55,071 nt of DNA. It comes from JAYSRU01 sp043720875 (lineage in GTDB: Bacteria > Bacteroidota > Bacteroidia > Flavobacteriales_D > Crocinitomicaceae). Positions 35,572 to 44,289 of this stretch are shown here, one piece after another (the stretch's first letter is position 1; every line of letters begins with the position of its first letter). The stretch is from positions 1-55,071 of the forward strand of contig JAYSRU010000268.1 in assembly GCA_043720875.1 (NCBI GenBank). Reading direction: 5' to 3'. The translations under genes were made by a program, and so were the position numbers. A model generated the notes under the pieces. It had not been told where the DNA came from, did no database searches, and saw only the letters and a list, made by a program, of their open reading frames with translations.

Positions 35572-36823
35572 GCTTTGAATTGATTAATTTATAATACCAA
35601 ACTACGAAGAAAAGTTGTAGCAACATATATAAACCACTATGAAGCAACAAGGCCGATTTGAACTCCCACCCCAATTTTACACCAACTATTAATCCACTTA
35701 AACTCACTGCATAACCGATACTTGTGATCAAAAATGCTTGTTTCTGCTTCCCAAACAAAATAGGAATTGATGAAATAGGGGATACGAAAAACATCATTAT
35801 CAAAACAGGTAAATAAATTTGAGCATAAATTCCAGCATTAATCCAAACATCACCCATGTAAAGTTTAAAGATAATAGGTCCGAAAAAATAAACAACTAAT
35901 CCAAAAGGAACTGAAAATAGTGCTGTAGTTTTTAACGTTCGAAAGTATATTTCTTTCACTGACGTTTTGTTCTGTAAACTTTGGCTTGCTTCAACAAAAA
36001 ACATTTGTGATACGGAACTAGAAATTAATACCACAGGAGCTTTCAGATACTTCACCATCACTGAGAATAATCCTAATTCGATTTTTCCAAAATAAACCGT
36101 AATGATCCAAAAAACAAGAAATTGGTTCACGAACAAATCCATAAAAGCATGCAACGAATTAATGGTTAAAAAATCTCTGTATTTTTTTAAAACCACTTTT
36201 GCATCTCCCATGGAAAACGGTGTTTGATATATACCCTTTTTGCTGTAAGGGTAACTAAGAACCACTATTGCTAAAAACTGAGAGCCTAACCAAGCGAAAA
36301 TCATTCCTTGAACGCCCCAACCTATATATCCAAGTACAGCAGCGATTCCATTGTTTACAAAAGATTGAGCAATTTTGCTTGTAGATAAAATTCTGTAATT
36401 CTTATTCCGCAAGGTCCAATTATTGGATAACAGAAACGCTCCATAGCTTAAAACACCAATTGGAACACACCATAAATAATTAACCAAATAAGGATCGTTA
36501 TAAAATAAAGCCACTTGATTTGAAAACAGCGGAATTAAGATGCTCAAAATGGTTAGTAATGCCGTTATGCCTAATCCTGTAAGCAGAATTTTTTTTGCAT
36601 CTAATTTCAACGCCGGTAGTGGTAAAGCCATTTCAAGTCTTCCGGCAGCTATTATTCCGATCATAGATGTAATTGCCAAAAAATTATTAAAAATCCCAAA
36701 TTGTTCAGGGCTAAACAATCTACCAAGAAGAGGAGCGAAAATAAAAGGAATAAGTTGACTCAAGGTATTGCCAGTCAACATGGTGAAGAAGTTTTTTTGA
36801 TATGCCCGTATGTCTAGGCTCAT
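35555..36823 (-). CDS. Oligosaccharide flippase, Wzx-type (MOP superfamily)
   Basis: The 422-residue protein has about twelve hydrophobic helices and the family features at the N-terminus: MLTGNTLSQLIPFIFAPLLGRLFSPEQFG, then AAGRLEMALPLP. Wzx proteins turn undecaprenyl-linked repeat units from the cytoplasmic to the periplasmic face. It stands between a Wzy-like gene and the glycosyltransferases, as expected for a Wzx/Wzy-dependent pathway. It overlaps the upstream gene by 4 bases. Confidence 0.88.
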   Translation of the reverse strand: MSLDIRAYQKNFFTMLTGNTLSQLIPFIFAPLLGRLFSPEQFGIFNNFLAITSMIGIIAAGRLEMALPLPALKLDAKKILLTGLGITALLTILSILIPLFSNQVALFYNDPYLVNYLWCVPIGVLSYGAFLLSNNWTLRNKNYRILSTSKIAQSFVNNGIAAVLGYIGWGVQGMIFAWLGSQFLAIVVLSYPYSKKGIYQTPFSMGDAKVVLKKYRDFLTINSLHAFMDLFVNQFLVFWIITVYFGKIELGLFSVMVKYLKAPVVLISSSVSQMFFVEASQSLQNKTSVKEIYFRTLKTTALFSVPFGLVVYFFGPIIFKLYMGDVWINAGIYAQIYLPVLIMMFFVSPISSIPILFGKQKQAFLITSIGYAVSLSGLIVGVKLGWEFKSALLLHSGLYMLLQLFFVVWYYKLINSKHESTY

Positions 36824-38220
36824 GACAACTCTTCGACTGACATGTTATTATTCTGTAATACCATAAGCAAACAAGGCGTAAACAACCAGCATACATCCAA
36901 ATATAAAAAAGATGACGGAATCAAAGATATAACCAAAAAGATAGGAATACTTAATAATACCCAGATTGAAAACCCTTTCCTCCTTTTCACGATTTGAATA
37001 AATATATAAAGGAGAATGCCAAAATATCCCCAACCAAAAATTCCATATTGGCTAATGATTTCTATTGGAAAATTATGCGCGGAAATATTAGAGCCAGTTG
37101 GAAAAAGAACGTTTGATTGCCTATGCAATGTCTTATACTGACCAGGACCAACTCCTATAATTGGGTGTTTTTTGATAAATTCAATTCCATTTTTGAAAAA
37201 GTTCAATCGCGTACCGTACGAATCCAATCGAACTAATAAGCTGTGCTCAGAAATTGAATCAATTTGCTTTTTAGAATACAATGAATCAAGAGGTTTAAGA
37301 ATAAATTTTCCGTTCTTCTTTGCTACAGTAACAAGCCCTTTAGCTGCAAAAAATTTTGGATTCTGGTATTTAGGCCCGAGTGTTATCGGTTTATTTAGCA
37401 GCAATAAGAGACTAAAACTGAATCCTATTAGAAAAATAATGAGCTTGTTCGCATGAAGTTTAAACGCATTTTTTAAAAAACTCCCCACTTTTGCATGCTT
37501 GTATAAGGTAATAAAAATTAACACAATCCCCAAGCGAATCACAATTCTTGAATCGGCGTACAATGCGAATAGTAGTAATGAAAACAAAACCAATAATTGT
37601 GTACTCAAGTTAAGCTTAAATTTGATACTGAAGATTTTAGTAAACAAAAAAATCATTGCTAAATAAACCAAAAAATCATTTTGATTATCGTAAATAAATG
37701 CAGGAGCATAATGCATGTTTTGAGGTACCATATTACTCAATTTTTGAGTTAACACGCCTGAAAAATGATTGCCGGTATAAAACTCTAACCAACCAAATAC
37801 TAATAAAACACAAAGAAATGAAACAAATCCACCACTAAAGTTGTACCTTAATTGTACCCATGAAAGTTTACAGCTTAACGAAAAAAGCACGCCGCAAAAA
37901 AGGAGCTGCATCATCAAGGATCGAATATCAAAAATGGCATCGTCATTCTTCCCGTAAACATAAACCCAAATTACAGCATAAACAAGCCAACATAAATTGA
38001 AGAGAAAGATAAATCTCATGCTCATGCCCCACTTCATAAATGTAACCGGCACATAAGCAAATAAGAGTCCCGTAAATATTAGGTTTGGATACAGCGTAAT
38101 AAAACCTAAAGAAATGGATCCAATGTAACTGCCAAAAGGCATGGTTAATAACCATAGTACCATTAAGGTGCTTTGTAAATTTTTTAACGATAAACTAGTA
38201 GAAAAGGGGAGTTCTTTCAT
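36820..38220 (-). CDS. O-antigen ligase / Wzy-type polymerase, second of two
   Basis: The 466-residue protein has about ten membrane helices and a large periplasmic loop of about 100 residues (about 285-385). The signature near the C-terminus is HPIIGVGPGQY, then NISAHNFPIEIISQYGIFGWGYFG (H-N, E-x-x-x-x-G-x-x-G). It belongs to the Wzy_C/WaaL superfamily. It differs clearly from the other member at 31187-32425, so this is not a recent duplicate. One of the two probably polymerises repeat units, the other may ligate them. Confidence 0.82.
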   Translation of the reverse strand: MKELPFSTSLSLKNLQSTLMVLWLLTMPFGSYIGSISLGFITLYPNLIFTGLLFAYVPVTFMKWGMSMRFIFLFNLCWLVYAVIWVYVYGKNDDAIFDIRSLMMQLLFCGVLFSLSCKLSWVQLRYNFSGGFVSFLCVLLVFGWLEFYTGNHFSGVLTQKLSNMVPQNMHYAPAFIYDNQNDFLVYLAMIFLFTKIFSIKFKLNLSTQLLVLFSLLLFALYADSRIVIRLGIVLIFITLYKHAKVGSFLKNAFKLHANKLIIFLIGFSFSLLLLLNKPITLGPKYQNPKFFAAKGLVTVAKKNGKFILKPLDSLYSKKQIDSISEHSLLVRLDSYGTRLNFFKNGIEFIKKHPIIGVGPGQYKTLHRQSNVLFPTGSNISAHNFPIEIISQYGIFGWGYFGILLYIFIQIVKRRKGFSIWVLLSIPIFLVISLIPSSFLYLDVCWLFTPCLLMVLQNNNMSVEELS

Positions 38221-38223
38221 CTT

Positions 38224-39216
38224 TTACTCTCCAAAAGTACGACACAATCGAGCAATTCCTTCTCCAAAACTTATTGGGTTAGTATAACCTAGATCTTTTT
38301 CTAATTTCGAAATATTTGCTAAAGAATCCTTCACATCTCCGTTACGCAGTGGACCAAAAGTTACTTTGGCGTTCGCATTCAATTTTCCAAGTTTTTGAAG
38401 TTCAATTTTAATACTTTCTATAACAGTATTGATCGAATATGAATCGCCACAAGCTACGTTGAAAACCTCACCAAAAGCATTGCTGTTGGTTGTGCTCAAT
38501 GCTAATAAGTTGGCCTGAACCGCATTTTTGACAAACGTAAAATCTCGTGTTTGAGATCCATCGCCATTGATGATAATTTCCTCTCCTTTTATCAATTTAT
38601 CGATAAATCTAGGGATGGCCGCAGCATAAGCCCCGTTTGGATTTTGTTTTGGTCCGAAGACATTAAAATAGCGTAATCCAATTGTTTCTTGCGCGTGCAA
38701 TTGAGCATAGACCCTTGCGTAGCGTTCGTTTAATTGTTTTGTGACTGCGTAAGGTGATAATGGAAACCCTTCTGTTCCTTCTACTTTTGGAGAAGCAATA
38801 CTGTCACCATAAACTGAACTTGAACTCGCATAAACGAATCGCTTAACACCCTTAATTTTTGCAGCATGCAACATGTTTAAAAAACCTGTTGCGTTAGCTT
38901 CGTGTGTATTATGAGGAAACTCAATCGACCGTGGAACGGAACCTAAAGCTGCTTGATGCGAGATAGCATCTTTGCCTTCAACAACTTTTAAGCATTGCTC
39001 AAAATCTGTAATATCTCCATGCACAAATTCGAAATTTTCGAGTTCTTGAAATGCTTCCAAATTGGCTAAAAAACCGGTTGAAAGATTATCGAATACCGTA
39101 ACTTTCGCGTCAAGTGCTAAGAGCGCTTCCACCAAATTTGAACCTATGAAGCCTGCACCTCCAGTAACCAGAATGTGTTTGCCTTTCAAAAGCGCTATGT
39201 TTGATGAATTGCTCAT
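38224..39216 (-). CDS. Nucleotide-sugar epimerase, extended SDR (WbpP-like UDP-GlcNAc 4-epimerase)
   Basis: The 330-residue enzyme has the NAD-binding motif HILVTGGAGFIGSN (G19-x-x-G22-x-x-G25), the catalytic SSSSVYG and Y156-x-x-x-K160 in SPYAVTKQ. Other WbpP-like features are HQAALGSVPRSIEFP, RYFNVFGPKQNPNGAYAAAI and DGSQTRDFTFV. WbpP/TviC epimerases exchange UDP-GlcNAc and UDP-GalNAc (or their uronic acids) and supply the polysaccharide pathway. It starts 3 bases after rny, so the polysaccharide genes could be read from the rny transcript. Confidence 0.88.
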   Translation of the reverse strand: MSNSSNIALLKGKHILVTGGAGFIGSNLVEALLALDAKVTVFDNLSTGFLANLEAFQELENFEFVHGDITDFEQCLKVVEGKDAISHQAALGSVPRSIEFPHNTHEANATGFLNMLHAAKIKGVKRFVYASSSSVYGDSIASPKVEGTEGFPLSPYAVTKQLNERYARVYAQLHAQETIGLRYFNVFGPKQNPNGAYAAAIPRFIDKLIKGEEIIINGDGSQTRDFTFVKNAVQANLLALSTTNSNAFGEVFNVACGDSYSINTVIESIKIELQKLGKLNANAKVTFGPLRNGDVKDSLANISKLEKDLGYTNPISFGEGIARLCRTFGE

Positions 39217-39219
39217 ATA

Positions 39220-40746
39220 TTATTTAGCGTAAGACACTCCTCTTTTTTCACGAATCACGGTAATTTTTACTTGACCTGGATAGGTCATTTCAGTTTGGAT
39301 TTGTTGCGAAATTGCAAACGATAATTCGTCCACTTTACTATCCGAAACTTTCTCTGATTCAACTAGAACGCGTAATTCTCTTCCCGCTTGAATTGCATAT
39401 GCATTGGTAACACCTTCATACGCCATTGCTAACGTTTCTAATGCTTTAATTCTTTGGATATAAGATTCTGCAACTTCTCTGCGTGCTCCAGGACGTGCGC
39501 CTGAAATGGCATCACATACTTGGATAATTGGAGAAATTAAAGTTGTCATTTCAATTTCATCGTGGTGAGCTCCAATTGCATTTACAATATCTGGTTTTTC
39601 ACCATATTTCTCAGCCAATTTCATTCCTAAAATAGCATGGGGTAATTCTGGTTCTTCGTCTGGAACTTTACCAATATCGTGTAATAAACCTGCTCGCTTC
39701 GCTGCTTTAACATTCAAGCCTAATTCGGCTGCCATAATAGCGCAAAGGTTAGCTACTTCACGCGAGTGTTGTAGTAAGTTTTGACCATAAGAAGATCTGT
39801 ATTTCATACGACCCACCATTCTAGTTAACTCAGGATGTAATCCATGAATACCTAAATCGATACAGGTTCTACGTCCAGTTTCAGCAATTTCTTCTTCTAA
39901 TGTTCGCTTGGTCTTAGCCACAACTTCTTCAATACGCGCTGGGTGAATACGACCATCAGAAACCAATTGATGCAATGATAAACGAGCAATTTCTCTACGA
40001 ATCGGATCAAAACAACTTAAGATAATCGCTTCTGGCGTGTCATCTACAATAATTTCAACGCCTGTTGCAGCTTCAATCGCACGAATATTTCTACCCTCAC
40101 GACCAATGATTCTACCTTTTACCTCATCCGATTCAATTTGGAAAACCGATACTGAGTTTTCTACCGCTTGCTCTGTTGCAACGCGTTGAATAGTTTGTAT
40201 TACAATTTTCTTAGCCTCACGGTTCGCATTTAATTTCGCCTCTTCCATGATTTCTTTAATGTGAACCATGGCACCAGTTCTCGCTTCATCCTTCATGGCT
40301 TCCATCATCATGGTTTTAGCCTCATCTGGATTCATACCTGAGATTTTAGATAATTCTGCAACACGTTTGCTTTGCATTTTATCTAACTCTTGCGTTTTAA
40401 TTTCAACTACTTGCATTTTAGCGTCCATATCAGCAACAATCTTGTCGGCAGCTTGCTCTTTACGTGCTAATTCTTCCATTTTTTGGTTAACCTGCTTCTC
40501 TCTTGCCTTAGCACGATCTTCGCTAGATTGCATTTTGCGCTCACGGTCTTTTACGTTGTTTTCGTGTTCTTCTTTTAAGGCTAAAAACTTTTCTTTTGCT
40601 TGAAGAATCTTATCCTTCTTCATGTTTTCTGCCGTAACTTCCGCTGATTTTAATATATCTTGACTCTTTTTCTTGAGCAAAACATTTTGGACAACAAAAG
40701 CGGCAACCCCGCCAATTAATAATCCAATTCCAATTTCTACTACCAT
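39220..40746 (-). CDS. rny: Ribonuclease Y
   Basis: The 508-residue membrane-bound endoribonuclease starts mRNA decay. It has an N-terminal membrane helix (about 3-24), a long charged coiled coil (about 30-195), a KH RNA-binding domain (about 200-260; GRIIGREGRNIRAIEAATG) and an HD domain with QHSREVANL and the metal-binding H356-D357 in AGLLHDIGKVPDEE, then AHHDEIE. The length and domain order are those of bacterial RNase Y. It follows zapA after 140 bases that hold a hairpin and a candidate small RNA, and it is followed by the polysaccharide genes with a 3-base gap. Confidence 0.95.
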   Translation of the reverse strand: MVVEIGIGLLIGGVAAFVVQNVLLKKKSQDILKSAEVTAENMKKDKILQAKEKFLALKEEHENNVKDRERKMQSSEDRAKAREKQVNQKMEELARKEQAADKIVADMDAKMQVVEIKTQELDKMQSKRVAELSKISGMNPDEAKTMMMEAMKDEARTGAMVHIKEIMEEAKLNANREAKKIVIQTIQRVATEQAVENSVSVFQIESDEVKGRIIGREGRNIRAIEAATGVEIIVDDTPEAIILSCFDPIRREIARLSLHQLVSDGRIHPARIEEVVAKTKRTLEEEIAETGRRTCIDLGIHGLHPELTRMVGRMKYRSSYGQNLLQHSREVANLCAIMAAELGLNVKAAKRAGLLHDIGKVPDEEPELPHAILGMKLAEKYGEKPDIVNAIGAHHDEIEMTTLISPIIQVCDAISGARPGARREVAESYIQRIKALETLAMAYEGVTNAYAIQAGRELRVLVESEKVSDSKVDELSFAISQQIQTEMTYPGQVKITVIREKRGVSYAK

Positions 40747-40764
40747 AATTTTTTTCTATTAAAT

Positions 40765-40866
40765 AAAAAATCCCGCTCCTGATTCTGAAAATATCAGAAA
40801 CAAGTAACGGGGAAATAACATTTAAAACCGAGGAAATTTAGACAAACGCTTGTCTAATTCATTCAA
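40765..40866 (-). ncRNA. Candidate structured RNA between zapA and rny (possibly 6S-like)
   Basis: The 140 bases between zapA and rny hold two hairpins on the minus strand. The first is an exact 8-bp stem, TTAGACAA with TTGTCTAA (40838-40857). The second is a long interrupted stem (40772-40811): CCCG/CGGG, CTTG/CAGG and TTCTGA/TCAGAA, separated by small symmetrical loops and followed by TTTTTT. In many bacteria the 6S RNA gene lies next to zapA, and Bacteroidota have a 6S-like RNA family; this position is the main reason for the suggestion. The second hairpin alone could simply be the zapA terminator. No clear -7 box was found for a separate transcript. Confidence 0.4.
40772..40811 (-). terminator. 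Long interrupted hairpin with T tract downstream of zapA
   Basis: Read on the minus strand, the three paired blocks (4, 4 and 6 bp) close a 5-base loop, and TTTTTT follows at 40770-40765. It can end transcription of zapA or of a small RNA. It stands 19 bases before the rny ATG. Confidence 0.65.
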
Positions 40867-40886
40867 TTTTACGTATGAAAACTCTA

Positions 40887-41189
40887 TTAATTCGTCGTAG
40901 AAACAAGTGTTAACAAATCTGCCAGTTTACTTTCAATTTCTGAAAAGTCTGGTGTTACAGCTGCCTGTACAGGTTGTGCTGCTGAATTGTTTGAAGATTT
41001 TGTAGCGAGTTGCAATGCCGCCATGGCCAACAAATCTTGCTTATCCTTCACTGCGTAATTGTCTTGTAGCACAGAAACCATTTTGTTAATGGAGTCGGCT
41101 GCTTTGTGCACCTTTTCTTGCTCACCATCTGTGATGGTAAGTGGATATGTGCGTCCGGCAATCACTACATTGATCGACAATTTACTCAT
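40887..41189 (-). CDS. zapA: Cell division protein ZapA
   Basis: The 100-residue protein matches ZapA: an N-terminal beta part (LSINVVIAGRTYPLTITDGEQE), a helix with KVHKAADSINKMVSVLQ, the DKQDLLAMAALQLATK segment and a C-terminal helix. ZapA binds FtsZ and bundles its filaments at the division site. It lies 3 bases after a small coiled-coil gene; this pair, followed by rny, is a common order in Bacteroidota. The coiled-coil partner may play the part of ZapB. Confidence 0.9.
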   Translation of the reverse strand: MSKLSINVVIAGRTYPLTITDGEQEKVHKAADSINKMVSVLQDNYAVKDKQDLLAMAALQLATKSSNNSAAQPVQAAVTPDFSEIESKLADLLTLVSTTN

Positions 41190-41192
41190 TCC

Positions 41193-41504
41193 TTATTTTG
41201 TTAACTGACTAATACAGTATTCAATTTCCCTTACTAATTCGTCTATTTGAGCATCCTTATCCACTTTTGGAGTAAGCGACTCATTTTCAACAAACTTTTT
41301 TGACGCTTCCAAACTCTCCAGAAGATTTTTTTCTTCCTCTTTCGAAACAGCAAGTTCAGCATTCAAATCTGAATTTTTTTGCTTTAAAACTGTGACTTCT
41401 AACAACATTGCTTCATTTTCCTTTTGTGCTACGACAAGTTTTTCTTGAAGCGCTTTCACAGCGTTTTCAATAGAATGAAGTGTATGTTGTATGGTTGAAT
41501 TCAT
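41193..41504 (-). CDS. Coiled-coil protein upstream of ZapA (ZapB-like by position)
   Basis: From the ATG at 41504 the protein has 103 residues, nearly all a heptad-rich helix (IENAVKALQEKLVVAQKENE, VLKQKNSDLNAELAVSKEEE) and a C-terminal helix (AQIDELVREIEYCISQL). It has no signal peptide. Size, coiled coil and the 3-base distance to zapA suggest a division protein like ZapB that binds ZapA, but there is no sequence motif to prove it. The GTG at 41519 that would add five residues overlaps the end of the -7 box, so ATG is preferred. Confidence 0.75.
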   Translation of the reverse strand: MNSTIQHTLHSIENAVKALQEKLVVAQKENEAMLLEVTVLKQKNSDLNAELAVSKEEEKNLLESLEASKKFVENESLTPKVDKDAQIDELVREIEYCISQLTK

Positions 41505-41518
41505 TTTTATGCGTTGCA

Positions 41519-41526
41519 CAAAAGTA
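41519..41526 (-). promoter_or_regulatory. -7 promoter box of the coiled-coil/zapA unit
   Basis: The minus strand reads TACTTTTG, 14 bases before the ATG at 41504. Its last G is the first base of the GTG that opens the longest frame. Confidence 0.55.
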
Positions 41527-41673
41527 ACAACCTATCCGTCACGTACAACATTTAGGTCAGAATAAATTTCAAGGATGAATTGTGAATTAGATGAAATGTG
41601 ACTTTATCGGGTTTATTTAAACTCAAAATACTTCAAATTTGCACACCTATCGCTTCCCTCTTTCTATAATTTG

Positions 41674-41681
41674 TACATTTG
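41674..41681 (+). promoter_or_regulatory. -7 promoter box of the YD-like repeat protein gene
   Basis: TACATTTG is an exact match 18 bases before the ATG at 41700. Its TTG (41679-41681) is the start of the longest frame and is rejected. Confidence 0.55.
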
Positions 41682-41699
41682 AAAAAACATTCAATTGCT

Positions 41700-44120
41700 A
41701 TGAAAAACTTATTATCGCTCGCTTTCTTGTGGTTAGCATTTTCAAATTTCTCACAAACTTCAAAAGTATTCCACTTATACTATGATGACATTTATGGGCA
41801 AAAAGTAGGGATGTTTCCTGTTGGGGCAAACGAGTCTACTAAAGATTGTTTCCAATTCACTTACGACAAACAAGGAAGGCTAAAAAGTTTTACGAAAATA
41901 CCATTTGTTACAACGGAGGAAACAGCAATGAATCCTATAACAACAAGGTATATTTATGAAAAGGATTCTATCTATATCTATCGCGTTGAAGGTTTTGCTC
42001 AAACAGAAAGCGTAATGAATGATCAAAAATTGCTTGCAATGATAAAATCAGATAACTACCAATTGAGCTATTCAAAGTTTGTGCTTGCAAACAAAATTAT
42101 TCAATTTCGATTAGACCATAATTGGACATTGTACGATATCTATGGCGATGATCTACCGATAGACGAACGCGTGAAAAACTTAGTGGCCTATAAATTCAAA
42201 TATTATAGTCCTAGCAAAATCGGAAGAGGTGAAGTTTACAAAGAAGGTGCTTCTTACCAATATAGTAATTGGATAAATGAAGTATTCAATATCGACAACA
42301 AGAACAGCATTGTAACAACAAAATTTATAGACTATCGGAACGAATGGAATGAAGTTTCAAACGAAGCTGGCATCTATAGCATAGAGCAAAAAAGAGATGC
42401 ATTGGGCGGTTGTATTTATATCAAAGCAAAAAATAAAGACGGTTTGCTGGTTAACTATAGTAGTGGAGAGCCAGAATCATATTATGTAAGGTATGCTTTA
42501 AACAAATTGGGTGATGTTAGCGCTAGTCAAAATTATGACGCCAACGACGTAAAAACAATTCCACTGATTACCTATTACGATGACTATGGCCAAACAGCGG
42601 AAAGTGAACCGTCGCATTTCGAATCGCACCGGGAATATAACAACAATCATCAGGTCACTGCCATTTCATATTATGATCCTGAAGGAAAACCAATGCTTGA
42701 TCAAACAAAAGGTTACCATAAAATTACTTCTGAATTTAATCAAGAAGGCTTGTTAACATCACAAAGGTATTTTGATACAAGCAATAAAATGATGCTGATT
42801 CCAAGTAATGACATTGACCCAATAAACGCCGGATACATTTATGAGTTTGACATGAATGGAAACGTTGTAAAATCGTGTTATTTGAACGAGAACAATACTC
42901 CATTAGAAAGGTTTGGTTTTGCTTGCACCGCATCCGAAAAAGATTATGGCAATAACAATGAGATCCTTTACCTCCTAGATGCATCCAATAATCCAGCAAC
43001 AGATCCATCCGGTGCTCATCGCTATGAATATATAACAACGTATAATGAGGAATTGTATGATTCAGAAAGAATAGTTTTAAATGTTTACGACATAAATGGC
43101 GCGTTTTTGGGGACGGAACAAGAAATTAATGAATTTCAAATAAATGACCCTGAGGAACACAATCCCGAAACGATCTATGAAAGAACGTTAAACGATGTCA
43201 ATGGGAAAATGATAAGTCAGCGTTATTTTGACCGCAATCATACTCCTAAATCTTTCAACGGTTACCATGCAAGACTGATAGCATACAACCCATTTGAAAT
43301 TACAACTACTTATGTTGGTGCTGAAAAATACAACATCAAAAAACAAATTTGGACCGATGAAACTGGCTTAGCTGCTAGCAATAACTATGGAGAAACTGCA
43401 ACCGAAACTGAAACCATAAAAACAAATGATATTACAAAAATTACATTAAAAAGATTTGGCTTGAATGGTCAATTATTACAGGACAGTTTGCAAGCAGCAA
43501 TTAGTACCATAGCATTCAGCGATGTGGAAGATGAATATTTTTCAATGTATGGTTTTAATTCTGATGGAACTCCATTTTTGAGCGAAAATAATGAATGGCG
43601 AACAACGATCGAAAAAGGGAGGTTTTTAACCCGCAACACGAAATATTCTTTTTATGACACTACAAAATCACTAACTCAAAAAGAATTAAAAAAATATATC
43701 ATTGAACAAACACTAACATCTCCTCGATCGGATCACACCATCATAACCAGATATTTCGGTAAAAATGGTAAGCCAACCGTTGACAGTTATGACGTGCACA
43801 AAATAATTGTCACCATGGATTCAATGAATCTCAATGCGATAGCTACAGCCTATTTTGACAAGAAAGGAAAACCAACTATGCACTTAGAAAAAGGATATCA
43901 CAAAGTTTCTACGCTGTATGATATGGATAATAATCTCTTGCTAATATCCTTTTTTGATGTGAAGAATAAACCAACATCCACCAATTTTCCGTTAGAGGAT
44001 AATATGCAAATAACAGCGGCAAGTGTCAAATATATATACACAATCGCAGATGATGGAATTAGCTATTTAACGAAAACATTATTTTATGACGCGCAAGGAA
44101 AGTTGGTGCTGGAGTATTAA
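41700..44120 (+). CDS. Exported repeat protein of unknown function (YD-like repeats)
   Basis: From the ATG at 41700 the protein has 806 residues with a signal peptide (MKNLLSLAFLWLAFSNFSQ). The rest holds imperfect repeats of about 40-50 residues built as Y-x-D-x-x-G-K-P, then G-Y-H-K-[IV], then a strand and a new YFD. Examples are SYYDPEGKPMLDQTKGYHK, AYFDKKGKPTMHLEKGYHK and RYFDRNHTPKSFNGYHAR. They look like RHS/YD-type beta-hairpin units without a toxin end. I find no T9SS sorting domain, so it is periplasmic or outer-membrane associated. Function unknown; a stacked beta-structure for binding is the simplest reading. Confidence 0.75.
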   Translation: MKNLLSLAFLWLAFSNFSQTSKVFHLYYDDIYGQKVGMFPVGANESTKDCFQFTYDKQGRLKSFTKIPFVTTEETAMNPITTRYIYEKDSIYIYRVEGFAQTESVMNDQKLLAMIKSDNYQLSYSKFVLANKIIQFRLDHNWTLYDIYGDDLPIDERVKNLVAYKFKYYSPSKIGRGEVYKEGASYQYSNWINEVFNIDNKNSIVTTKFIDYRNEWNEVSNEAGIYSIEQKRDALGGCIYIKAKNKDGLLVNYSSGEPESYYVRYALNKLGDVSASQNYDANDVKTIPLITYYDDYGQTAESEPSHFESHREYNNNHQVTAISYYDPEGKPMLDQTKGYHKITSEFNQEGLLTSQRYFDTSNKMMLIPSNDIDPINAGYIYEFDMNGNVVKSCYLNENNTPLERFGFACTASEKDYGNNNEILYLLDASNNPATDPSGAHRYEYITTYNEELYDSERIVLNVYDINGAFLGTEQEINEFQINDPEEHNPETIYERTLNDVNGKMISQRYFDRNHTPKSFNGYHARLIAYNPFEITTTYVGAEKYNIKKQIWTDETGLAASNNYGETATETETIKTNDITKITLKRFGLNGQLLQDSLQAAISTIAFSDVEDEYFSMYGFNSDGTPFLSENNEWRTTIEKGRFLTRNTKYSFYDTTKSLTQKELKKYIIEQTLTSPRSDHTIITRYFGKNGKPTVDSYDVHKIIVTMDSMNLNAIATAYFDKKGKPTMHLEKGYHKVSTLYDMDNNLLLISFFDVKNKPTSTNFPLEDNMQITAASVKYIYTIADDGISYLTKTLFYDAQGKLVLEY

Positions 44121-44215
44121 AATGTCTTTTTTCAAATTAAAAACATCTAAACACAACTATTTATTAATGAGCTATTAACGAAAAAACTTAGTGAAAATTA
44201 ACAAAAATTTAAGAT

Positions 44216-44267
44216 TTTAATGTACCCAATCGAACTCAAAAATATTATACCATTGAAGTACATTAAA
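44216..44267. repeat. Spaced 10-bp inverted repeat in front of the lipoprotein/WG-repeat unit
   Basis: TTTAATGTAC (44216-44225) and GTACATTAAA (44258-44267) are exact reverse complements with a 32-base spacer. Their centres are 42 bases apart, about four helix turns. It lies 22 bases before the GTG start at 44290. It may be an operator for a dimeric regulator or a leader hairpin. No regulator gene is next to it. Confidence 0.55.
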
Positions 44268-44289
44268 TTCCATTTTATATCCTGAAAAC

